A DNA stretch of 14,379 nt from CAZRNB01 sp964601355 (lineage in GTDB: Bacteria > Planctomycetota > Phycisphaerae > Sedimentisphaerales > Anaerobacaceae): positions 1 to 14,379 of the forward strand of contig CAZRNB010000080.1 of the NCBI GenBank assembly GCA_964601355.1, read 5' to 3'. Positions 7,137 through 14,379 of this stretch are shown in pieces (the stretch's first letter is position 1; each line of letters opens with the position of its first letter). The notes under the pieces were generated by a model that made no database searches, was not told the origin of the DNA, and was given only the letters and a program-made list of their open reading frames with translations. The translations under genes and the position numbers were made by a program.

Positions 7137-8444
7137 ATGAAAAAGCTCCTTTCATCACTGCTTATTCTGGCGATTATCACAATCACCGGCTGGTATGTGT
7201 ATAAAAGAATTATCTCATCAGACAAGACCAGGTCCGCCGCTGGGCCTTCAAGGCAGACAGCGGTGGCCGTCGAAATCCAGCACATCCGAAAAGACACGAT
7301 AAAAGACGTCGGGATATTTACCGGCTCTCTCATTCCAAAATCTCAGTTCGTCGTCGCAGCAAAAGTAGCCGGCTGGCTAAAAAAACTCCTGGTCAACATC
7401 GGTGATTCTGCCCAGCAAAATCAGGTGATAGCAATCCTCGACGATGAGGAATACCGCCAGCAGGTGGAACAGGCCAAAGCTGAACTGCAGGTCGCCAAGG
7501 CAAACACTGAAAACTGTGCAAGCGACCTCAACCTTGCCCAGCGGGAATATGAAAGGGCAAAGGCGCTCCGCGAAAAACAAATAGCCTCGGCTTCGGAGCT
7601 GGAAGGAGCCGAGGCCGCCTTTAACGCCTCCCAGACGAAATTGAAAGTTTCACTTGCTCAAGTGACCCAAAGAGAGGCTGCGCTAAAGGCCGCCGATTTG
7701 CGGCTGTCTTATACGAGGGTGCAGGCGTTTTGGGAAGACGGTAATGAACCAAGCCCCGTTGGAAAGCCTGAATCTATCGGTTACGAATCATCAAAACGAA
7801 CTGGATTTTCCAACGGGGCAAGAGTGGTCGGCGAAAGATTTGTTGACGAAGGAACGCTGTTGCAGGCGAATCAGCCCATCGTCTCCGTCCTCGAAAATAA
7901 ACCATTGACGGCTGTAGTTTACGTCGTCGAAAAGGACTACCCAAAGGTCAGCATCGGCCAGCGTGCTATCATCACCACGGACGCCCATCCCGACAAAACC
8001 TTCTCCGGCAATATCGTACGCATAGCGCCGCTTCTTAAGGAAAGCTCCCGGCAGGGAAGAATAGAAATCGAAATCAGCAACTCCGAAGAGCTTCTGCGGC
8101 CCGGCATGTTTATAAGGGCGCAAATCGTCTTTGCCAGTCATGATAATGCCACGCTCGTCCCGCTTGCTGCTTTGATTAAAAGAGACGGCCGGCAAGGAGT
8201 TTTTACAGCCGACCGGAAGAATCTCAAAGCCCGTTTTGTCCCCGTGACGACGGGAATTATAAGCGGCGAATCTGCTGAAATCGTAGAGCCATCTTCTTTT
8301 GGCGAATCAGAATTTGTGATTACATTGGGCAATCATCTTTTAGAGGACGGTTCCGGTATAACAATATCGGGAAGATCTCCTCAAAAAGAAGATGCTGCAT
8401 CGGGTATCGGCAACGGCGGCACGAAGTCAGGAGGCGCTCAATGA
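7137..8444 (+). CDS. RND efflux periplasmic adaptor (membrane fusion protein) with in-frame palindromic insertion
   Basis: A 435-residue adaptor linking an RND pump to TolC. Residues ~4-21 form an N-terminal membrane anchor or signal. A lipoyl half-motif follows (VAAKVAGWLKKLLVNIGDSAQQNQ), then an alpha-helical hairpin (~90-190) carrying the TolC-contact motif RxxxLxxxxxxS (Arg140, Leu144, Ser151), and a beta-barrel and membrane-proximal domain (RVVGERFVDEGTLL through GRQGVF). Between QAFWEDG and RVVGERF, where relatives read roughly RAPFDG-VVGERF, residues ~203-228 are extra and map onto a perfect-ended palindrome (7753-7819). A GAGGA ribosome site precedes the ATG by six bases. The stop overlaps the pump start (ATGA), implying translational coupling. 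The family call is firm; the exported substrate is unknown. Confidence 0.9.
   Translation: MKKLLSSLLILAIITITGWYVYKRIISSDKTRSAAGPSRQTAVAVEIQHIRKDTIKDVGIFTGSLIPKSQFVVAAKVAGWLKKLLVNIGDSAQQNQVIAILDDEEYRQQVEQAKAELQVAKANTENCASDLNLAQREYERAKALREKQIASASELEGAEAAFNASQTKLKVSLAQVTQREAALKAADLRLSYTRVQAFWEDGNEPSPVGKPESIGYESSKRTGFSNGARVVGERFVDEGTLLQANQPIVSVLENKPLTAVVYVVEKDYPKVSIGQRAIITTDAHPDKTFSGNIVRIAPLLKESSRQGRIEIEISNSEELLRPGMFIRAQIVFASHDNATLVPLAALIKRDGRQGVFTADRKNLKARFVPVTTGIISGESAEIVEPSSFGESEFVITLGNHLLEDGSGITISGRSPQKEDAASGIGNGGTKSGGAQ
7753..7819. repeat. Palindromic element inserted in frame in the adaptor gene
   Basis: Perfect 13-bp inverted repeats GCCCCGTTGGAAA (7753-7765) and TTTCCAACGGGGC (7807-7819) enclose about 41 bases. 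CAAG occurs at both edges (7750-7753 and 7819-7822). Removing the 69 bases between these keeps the reading frame and restores a near-normal adaptor sequence. This resembles in concept the Rickettsia palindromic elements known to insert within genes. Confidence 0.75.
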
Positions 8445-11400
8445 GAATCGCACGCTTCTCCATCCACCGCCCGATATTTACGATTATGGTCGCGCTGATA
8501 GTGATACTGCTGGGTGTTATCTCGCTGCTGCGTCTGCCGATTGACCTAATGCCCGACATTTCATATCCGACAATAAGCGTTTCTTGCACTTATGAAAACG
8601 CCGGCCCGGAGGAAATCGAGGAATTGATAACGCGGCCGATTGAGGAGGCTATGAGCGCCGTGCCGGGCGTGGAAGAGGTAAGCTCCGTATCGGTCGAAGG
8701 ACAGGGCACGGTTCGCGTGACATTCTCATGGGGGACAGACCTTGACGCCGCCGCAAACGACATCCGTGACCGCTTGGACCGAGTTGTCCAGCGTCTGCCT
8801 GAAGAGGCAGACAGACCCACGCTTCGCAAGTTCGACCTGGCGAGCTTTCCAATATTGATTCTCGGCGCATCGACCAAATTAGACCCAGTTCAGGCAAGGC
8901 AGATTATCGAAGACCAGGTCAAGTATCGCCTCGAACGTGTGCCGGGCGTAGCAGCCGTCGATATTATGGGTGGCTACGAGCGCGAGATTCACGTCAGTCT
9001 CGACCCCGCCAAGATTAATGCGCTGGCCATCCCGCTGGATAGAATCATTACAAGCATTCGTGAAGGGAATGTAAACATCCCAGCCGGCACCATAGAGAAA
9101 GGAAACTTCGAGGTCACAGTCAGGACGCCAGGCGAGTACACCGACCTTAAACAGCTTGAAGACACGGTCGTTGCAATCCGCCAGGGTGTGCCCATTCAAT
9201 TGAGAGAAATTGCTACTGTAGAGGATTCCTGGCTCAAAATCACGAGGATTGTCCGCGTCAACGGCCAGCCTGGGATAAGACTGTCGGTCAACAAACAATC
9301 GGGGAAAAATACGGTCGAAGTCGCACGCGGCGCTCTGGAAGAGCTCGAGCGCATCAATCAAGACATCCCGCAGATTAAAGTAATACCTATAATCGACACC
9401 TCCGACTATATTCAGCGCTCCATCAAAAATGTCGGCTCATCCGCGGTTTATGGAGGAATTTTGGCCGTAATCATACTGCTCGTATTTCTGCGTAACGTGC
9501 GAAGCACCGTAATTATCGCTACTGCGATACCCATTTCCATTATTGCCACTTTTGCCCTATTGTATTTTAGCGGCTTTACTCTCAACCTTATGACCTTGGG
9601 CGGGCTGGCTCTGGGTGTCGGGATGCTTGTCGATAATGCAATCGTGGTTCTGGAAAATATCTTCCGCATCCGTGAAACGCAGCACGCACAGGAGCAAGCC
9701 GCAATTGACGGCACCGAGGAGGTAACAGACGCCATCATTGCCAGCACTCTGACAACGGTGGTTGTTTTTCTGCCGCTGGTTTTTATGCGAGGTATGTCCG
9801 GCGTGATGTTCAAGCAGCTTTCGGTTGTCGTCGCTTTTTCGCTGATGTGCTCTTTGGTAGCGGCTCTAACGCTGGTGCCTATGCTTTCGGCTCGCATTGT
9901 TCCCTCGGCAGCAGGGGACACTTTGCGCAAGACAGGTCCTGGAGGCAAAATGTTCGAGGTAAGCGGAAGATTTTTAAAACGTATGGAGGACTGCTATAAA
10001 AGGCTGCTCCACGTTGCCCTGGACCATCGCGCAGCGGTCGTGCTCATTGCGGTTTTTATTACGGCGGCAAGTGCAATACTGATTCCTTATATCGGTGCGG
10101 AGCTGATGCCTGCCTCGGATGAAGGCGAGGTAAGGGTCGAAGCTGAGATGCAGGTTGGTACACGATTAGACCTGCTGGATGAGAAATTTAAGCTCATTGA
10201 GGAAATCGTCAACGAATCCGTGCCTGAAATCCAGAATGTGGTGACAAGTGTTGGTGGTTCTGGATGGCGTGGCGGTGGCGGTCATACCGGCAGCGTCCGT
10301 ATCTCGCTGAAACCGCAGTCGCAGCGCTCAAGGTCAAGTGAGCAGATTGCCGCGGACCTGCGTCGTAAGCTGGTTAACATTCCAGGAATGATTATCCGCA
10401 CCCGCGCCGGCCAGGGACTATTTATACTTCGCATGGGAACTTCGCAGGGTGACAGGATTGAAGTCGAAGTCCGCGGACATGACCTGGAGATGGCCGATGC
10501 CCTCGCTCAGCAGGTAAAAAGCCTCGTCGAATCGGTACACGGAGTCACTGATGCAAGAATCAGCAGAGAATTAGGAAGTCCTGAGGAGCTGATTTTAATA
10601 GACCGACAGAAAGCCGCCGATATGAATCTGACCGTATCAAAAATAGCCGTCGCTTTACAAACCATCCTCTCAGGAACAACAGCCGGCTATTATCGTCAGG
10701 CCGGCGACGAATATACAATTCTGGTAAAGCTCAGAGAAGCTGAGAAGATGAATTTAAGTGAAATTCTCGATCTGATCCTGACCAACTCCGACGGCCAGCC
10801 CGTTGTCCTCAAAAACGTTGTAAGCACAGGTCCGCGGAGCGGCCCGGTTTTAATCGAGCGAAAAGACCAGGAACGCATTATTATAGTATCGGCTGACATC
10901 AGCGGAAGGGACATGGGCTCGGTTCTCTCGGATATTGGCAGGAAGCTGCAATCTGTGCCTGTGCCGCGGGATTTTACCACAGGATTCGGCGGCGATTACG
11001 AGGAGCAGCAGAAATCCTTTCACGAGCTTACGCTTAGCTTCGTCCTGGCACTGGTGCTGGTCTATATGGTTATGGCCTGTCAGTATGAGTCTTTACGCGA
11101 CCCGTTCGTAGTGATGTTCTCTGTGCCGCTGGCAGGGATTGGAGTTATTCTGATTCTTTTTATCACGGGGACAACCTTTAATATCCAGTCATTCATCGGA
11201 TGCGTTATGCTCGGAGGAATCGTGGTCAACAATGCTATTCTCTTGGTTGACCATACTAACCTGCTGCGTCGCCGGGACTTAATGCCGATTCGGGAGGCTA
11301 TTGAAGAAGCCGGCCGCCGGCGTTTGAGACCGATTCTTATGACGTCATTAACGACTGTCTTTGGCCTGCTGCCGCTGGCGCTTGGTCTTGGCGAAGGAGG

Positions 11401-11520
11401 CGAAGCCCAGGCCCCCATGGCCCGGGTCGTCATTGGAGGTCTGCTTAGCTCAACGTTCATCACACTGGTATTTGTGCCGGTAGTCTATTCAATTTTTGAA
11501 CGTCGTTCCAAAGCGACATC
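8441..11520 (+). CDS. RND efflux pump, inner-membrane transporter (AcrB/HAE-1 type), 3' end in scaffold gap
   Basis: Proton-driven inner-membrane pump of the resistance-nodulation-division superfamily, which works as a trimer with the adaptor and TolC. 1026 residues are visible before the N-run, close to the usual ~1030-1050, so only the extreme C-terminus is missing. It starts RIARFSIHRPIFTIMVAL (TM1), followed by RLPIDLMPDISYPTISV, then the periplasmic porter domain. The TM4 motif GVGMLVDNAIVVLENI has Asp398-Asn399 where AcrB has Asp407-Asp408, a common variant. The second half repeats the topology, including GGIVVNNAILLVDHTN in TM10 (Asn930-Asn931), and ends VPVVYSIFERRSKA. ATG 8441 overlaps the adaptor stop by four bases. 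The absence of heavy-metal CusA-type motifs suggests drugs, lipids or other hydrophobic substrates, but this is unproven. Confidence 0.92.
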
Positions 11521-11620
11521 NNNNNNNNNNNNNNNNNNNNNNNNNNNNNNNNNNNNNNNNNNNNNNNNNNNNNNNNNNNNNNNNNNNNNNNNNNNNNNNN
11601 NNNNNNNNNNNNNNNNNNNN
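11521..11620. other. Scaffold gap (100 N)
   Basis: One hundred consecutive N, typical of a gap of unknown length. It removes the pump stop codon and the start and signal peptide of the TolC gene. Any frame read across it is an artefact. Confidence 0.98.
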
Positions 11621-11622
11621 TT

Positions 11623-13188
11623 TTGAGCTTATTTGTAGGGTGGGGCTTGCCCCACCATTACCTTATTGCAAACCCGCTATGGTGGATCGGTGGGCTAAAG
11701 CCCACCCTACCGCCTGCTGACGCAAATGAGGTGGCAACCCAAAGCCCTCTCAAGGTAGATATTCAAAAAGCCATCCTTATGGCCATGGAAAACAACCGCT
11801 CGCTTATTGTCGAGAGAATGAATCCGGAAATAAATCGAACGTTCGAGCAGGAGGAGCTTGCGGCTTTTGAGCCGGCTCTTGGTGCCGACGTCACGCAGAG
11901 AAGAGCGGTATCCGACAGGCTGTCACGCGCCGGCACCAGCACCGAAAATCAGGTTATGGACACCGTTACGGGCGCAATTTCGCTGAGCAAGCTCTTCCCC
12001 ACCGGCACAACCGTCGGCCTTGAGGGAAGCAGCAGCTATACCGATTCGTCTCTTTACAGCGATACTTTTACCTCCAATCGCCTCGGTTTGACCGTCACCC
12101 AGGCGCTTCTGCAGGGGTTGGACGTCCGTGCGAATTTGGCCCGCGTAAATCAGGCCAAGCTCGATACGCTCATATCGGCTTATGAGCTGCGCGGATTTGC
12201 CGAGATTCTTCTGGAAGAGGTCGAATCAAAATTCTGGGATTATGCGCTGGCCCAGAAGCAGATTGAGATATATACCAACTCACTCAGCCTTGCCGAGAAG
12301 CAGCTATCTGAGACACAGGAGAGGATAAATATTGGGACGCTCGCCGAGACCGAGCTGGCCGCCGCACAGGCTGAGGTTGCACTCGGCCTGGAAAATCTGA
12401 TAAATGCGAGGAGCAATCTCGCCAGGCAAAGGCTTGATCTGCTTCGGCTGCTTAATCCGCCGCCTTCCATCGACTGGAGCAGAGACGTTGTTCTCGAATA
12501 TCAAACCGTGCTGCCCAACGTTAAGCTTGACGAAGCTGAGCAGCACGTTCAGGTAGCCCTGAAGATGCGACCTGACCTGAACCAGGCACGTCTGCAGATA
12601 CAGCGCGGCGATCTGGAGGTGGTAAGCACCAAGAACGGCCTGCTGCCGAGGCTGGATGCTTTTATCACCTTCGGCAAAACGGGTTATGCTAAAACTTTTC
12701 ACGAATCGTCTCAGAATGTATTTGGCGACAGCTATGATGCATCGGTCGGCCTGACGTTCGAGTTTCCTCCTGTAAACCGCGCTGCTCGTGCCAGGTACAG
12801 CCGAGCCGTCATCAGCAGGCAGCAGCTTCTGGAATCTTTGGATAACCTCATTCAGCTTGTACAGGTCGATGTTCGTTCCGCCTACATTGAGGTGACACGC
12901 ACCCATGAGCAAATAGCTGCGACCGCTGCCACGCGCAATTTCCAGGAGGAGAAGCACCGCGCCGAGACCGAGAAATTCAGGGTTGGCAAATCCACGTCTT
13001 TGCTCGTCGCCCAGGCTCAGCGTGACCTTGTAGCCAGCCAGATTGCCGAGATACAGTCGTTCGCAAATTACCTGAAAGCTCTGGTTGCCCTTTACAGGCT
13101 GGAAGGCTCTTTGCTTTCCCGCCGGGGGATCATGTCACCAGGTGCTGAGCCGGTTACTCTCAACGAGCGCAAATCCGATAACGGTTAA
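11623..13188 (+). CDS. TolC-family outer-membrane efflux protein, 5' end missing
   Basis: Outer-membrane channel completing the RND system. The mature domain begins at DIQKAILMAMENNRSLIVERM and shows two TolC repeats: long amphipathic helices (e.g. residues around LAEKQLSETQERINIGTLAETELAAAQAEVALGL, with the family-typical IG(T/L)xxxxE-L pattern) and beta segments (TVGLEGSSSYTDSS; ASVGLTFEFP). The frame is open back to the gap, and a TTG at 11623 is only a formal start. The first ~29 codons lie in a palindromic repeat (11635-11710), encoding VGWGLPHHYLIANPLWWIGG and beyond, not a signal peptide. The true start and signal are probably in the gap, with the repeat inserted between signal and mature protein. 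The adaptor's RxxxLxxxxxxS tip motif implies this protein is its partner. Confidence 0.88.
   Translation: MSLFVGWGLPHHYLIANPLWWIGGLKPTLPPADANEVATQSPLKVDIQKAILMAMENNRSLIVERMNPEINRTFEQEELAAFEPALGADVTQRRAVSDRLSRAGTSTENQVMDTVTGAISLSKLFPTGTTVGLEGSSSYTDSSLYSDTFTSNRLGLTVTQALLQGLDVRANLARVNQAKLDTLISAYELRGFAEILLEEVESKFWDYALAQKQIEIYTNSLSLAEKQLSETQERINIGTLAETELAAAQAEVALGLENLINARSNLARQRLDLLRLLNPPPSIDWSRDVVLEYQTVLPNVKLDEAEQHVQVALKMRPDLNQARLQIQRGDLEVVSTKNGLLPRLDAFITFGKTGYAKTFHESSQNVFGDSYDASVGLTFEFPPVNRAARARYSRAVISRQQLLESLDNLIQLVQVDVRSAYIEVTRTHEQIAATAATRNFQEEKHRAETEKFRVGKSTSLLVAQAQRDLVASQIAEIQSFANYLKALVALYRLEGSLLSRRGIMSPGAEPVTLNERKSDNG
11635..11710. repeat. Palindromic repeat (GTAGGGTGGG family) at the 5' end of the TolC frame
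   Basis: Outer inverted repeats GTAGGGTGGG (11635-11644) and CCCACCCTAC (11701-11710). Each half also folds on itself (GGTGGGGC/GCCCCACC on the left, GTGGGC/GCCCAC on the right). It directly follows the scaffold gap, which suggests the repeat may have caused the assembly break. Confidence 0.85.
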
Positions 13189-13235
13189 CATGACACTGTA
13201 TGATGAAGCTCGCCACACTTCTGGATTATAGGCTA

Positions 13236-13526
13236 ATGAGAACCAAGCAGTTTTATGTTTATATAATGACCAATAAAAGAAATACCGTTCTATACACTGG
13301 TGTCACTAACGACCTCATAAGGCGTGTATATGAACACAAGCAAAAGCTCGTTGAAGGATTTACAAAGAAATATAATATTGTAAAGCTTGTTTACTATGAA
13401 GTCTTCGGTGACTGTTTCAGTGCTATTCAAAGAGAAAAACAAATCAAAGATGGTTCACGCAAGAAAAAGGAGGAGCTAATAAACAGTATCAATAAAGAAT
13501 GGCGAGACTTATATGATGGATTATGA
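13236..13526 (+). CDS. Small GIY-YIG nuclease family protein
   Basis: A 96-residue single-domain protein of the UvrC/Slx1-like GIY-YIG group. YVYIMTNKRNTVLYTGVT is the GIY-YIG strand pair, NDLIRRVYEHK carries the conserved arginine, and AIQREKQIK carries the metal-binding glutamate typical of stand-alone members, with the usual EWRDLYDGL ending. The frame opens at 13200, but the family almost always begins a few residues before YVYI, so ATG 13236 is preferred; no strong ribosome site is visible. It starts 47 bp after tolC. Its stop codon touches the REP-like element at 13526-13611. Cellular role is unknown; candidates are repair, homing-like or repeat-associated nuclease. Confidence 0.85.
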   Translation: MRTKQFYVYIMTNKRNTVLYTGVTNDLIRRVYEHKQKLVEGFTKKYNIVKLVYYEVFGDCFSAIQREKQIKDGSRKKKEELINSINKEWRDLYDGL

Positions 13527-13611
13527 GATTGCTTCGTCGCTTCGCTCCTCGCAATGACAAAGGCAACGTATAACGTCATTGCGAGCGAGGCGTAGCCGAG
13601 CGTGGCAATCT
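13526..13611. repeat. REP-like inverted repeat, copy B (inward arrangement)
   Basis: Outer arms AGATTGC (13526-13532) and GCAATCT (13605-13611); inner perfect 11-bp arms CTCGCAATGAC (13548-13558) and GTCATTGCGAG (13575-13585). The unit is the same as in copy A, but the two units are arranged the other way round, with GTCATTGCGAG ends facing inward. The first base overlaps the GIY-YIG stop codon. Confidence 0.85.
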
Positions 13612-13673
13612 ATATTCCATTCGTAGATCCCTTTCGCTTGCTAATACGTATCCATAATAATCCATTACTGCGT

Positions 13674-14219
13674 TTAATTGGCATTATCTACCTTCTTTCT
13701 TTCTGAGTACATTTCTATCTTAATTGGTGGCTGCTTTACCTTATCCAATATTGCCTTCTCTGCTTCTTTAGCCAATTTATCAAGGTATACTTGTAAACTA
13801 TATAATTCAGCCTCTTTCTCAATATTCCGTTGTCCTTGCTTTCTTATCTCTTCCTCTAATGAAATTGCCTTATTGAGGTTTTCTCTGATTTCTCCCCAAT
13901 TGTCTCGGAACTCCTGCGGGAAAAAAAGTATGTTTTCCATGAAGAATTTATAATTTTCACCCATAAATTGAATTACGTTAGACAAGTTACCCATAAGCCT
14001 ACCCTGTAGTTCATAAATCTGCAATGCAGCCCAACTACAAACTTCTACCTCTTTCTCTGCAATAATTTGCTCTCTTCGTATTTCACGAGTTTTCTTGATT
14101 TGATACCACATCGCCAAGAAACCTCCAAAGATTGCACATAGCCCTCCTGCAAGAACAAGAAATAATTCTTTAAAGATTAAAAGAACATCCGAAAAGAAAG
14201 ACAAAATTTCATTAAACAT
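13674..14219 (-). CDS. Membrane-anchored coiled-coil protein of unknown function
   Basis: Not recognised. A 181-residue product with one or two N-terminal membrane helices (residues ~5-37, ending GGLCAIFGGFLAMWYQ), a basic KKTREIRREQ stretch just after, then a long charged helical region (NLNKAISLEEEIRKQGQRNIEKEAEL, LDKLAKEAEKAILDKVKQ) with coiled-coil character, and a basic tail. The basic residues after the helix favour an N-out, C-in topology with a cytoplasmic coiled coil. GGGGG (14227-14231 on the plus-strand numbering) precedes the ATG by seven bases. It starts 35 bp after the ruvB stop on the same strand, so the two may share a transcript. Confidence 0.65.
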   Translation of the reverse strand: MFNEILSFFSDVLLIFKELFLVLAGGLCAIFGGFLAMWYQIKKTREIRREQIIAEKEVEVCSWAALQIYELQGRLMGNLSNVIQFMGENYKFFMENILFFPQEFRDNWGEIRENLNKAISLEEEIRKQGQRNIEKEAELYSLQVYLDKLAKEAEKAILDKVKQPPIKIEMYSERKKVDNAN

Positions 14220-14254
14220 TTGTAATCCCCCAAATGAACGATCAAATCAGTACT

Positions 14255-14379
14255 TTACTGGTTATCTTGCTCAAAAAGCTCCGGCTGTCCGTCATCGCTT
14301 TTCTTTTTATGATATTTTAAGCCTAAATGCTCGCAGGCCTGCTTAGTGACTTCTCTTCCCCGCTTTGTGCGGCGCACAA
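14255..14379 (-). CDS. ruvB: Holliday junction branch-migration helicase RuvB, C-terminal fragment
   Basis: The last 40 residues of a minus-strand gene entering from the right edge: VRRTKRGREVTKQACEHLGL, then a charged tail ending QPELFEQDNQ. The RT-x-RGR-x-x-T...A-x-EHLGL pattern matches the C-terminal winged-helix domain of RuvB, the motor ATPase that drives Holliday junction branch migration with RuvA. The ATPase domains lie outside the window. The tail after HLGL is rather longer than in many RuvB proteins. The identification rests on this short motif alone. Confidence 0.75.
   Translation of the reverse strand, partial: VRRTKRGREVTKQACEHLGLKYHKKKSDDGQPELFEQDNQ

Noticed and set aside
11496..11720. 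Frame spanning the N gap
   Set aside because: It is translated through unknown bases and the palindromic repeat, and is an artefact.
13200..13235. Upstream ATG extending the GIY-YIG protein by 12 residues
   Set aside because: The family normally starts just before the YVYI strand, and the extension has no ribosome site or family resemblance.
497..13611. CRISPR array
   Set aside because: Repeats are palindromic pairs far apart, without regular spacers, and no cas genes are present.

Overview
The window is a 14.4-kb piece of a draft assembly (a 100-N scaffold gap lies at 11521-11620) from a Gram-negative-type, diderm bacterium. A tripartite RND efflux operon with adaptor and TolC, anaerobe-style acetyl-CoA metabolism and a high density of palindromic intergenic repeats would fit an uncultured Planctomycetota or a similar environmental lineage. 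That placement is inference; no rRNA or other marker is present apart from a 41-codon ruvB tail.

Layout. (1) 3-485: 3' end of a DNA methyltransferase cut by the window edge. (2) 497-580: a REP-like inverted repeat. (3) 632-4938: three same-strand genes with short gaps: a CoA hydrolase/transferase fused to a GNAT acetyltransferase, a minimal GH15 glycosidase, and an AcuC/HDAC-type zinc deacetylase. The first and third could make and remove acetyl groups around the acetate/acetyl-CoA node. (4) 4939-5131: convergent spacer with a strong hairpin made of CGAGTAT-type heptamers. (5) 5132-6331, minus strand: an unrecognised exported, cysteine-containing protein with a C-terminal glycine-zipper and poly-Gly tail, with a plausible sigma70 promoter. 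(6) 6332-7136: an 805-bp, mostly AT-rich intergenic region. (7) 7137-13188: RND efflux operon (adaptor, inner-membrane pump, TolC), interrupted by the scaffold gap at the pump/TolC junction. (8) 13236-13526: a small GIY-YIG nuclease gene whose stop codon touches a second REP-like element (13526-13611). (9) 13674-14379, minus strand: a membrane-anchored coiled-coil protein downstream of the 3' end of ruvB.

The most unusual signal is repeat biology rather than any single gene. At least five families of short palindromic or tandem elements occur in 14 kb. Two lie inside open reading frames of the efflux operon: a 67-bp perfect-ended palindrome adds about 23-26 codons in frame to the adaptor, and a 76-bp palindrome is read as coding at the 5' end of tolC. 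The GIY-YIG gene directly abuts a copy of the REP-like family, suggesting a possible nuclease-repeat partnership that can be tested genome-wide.
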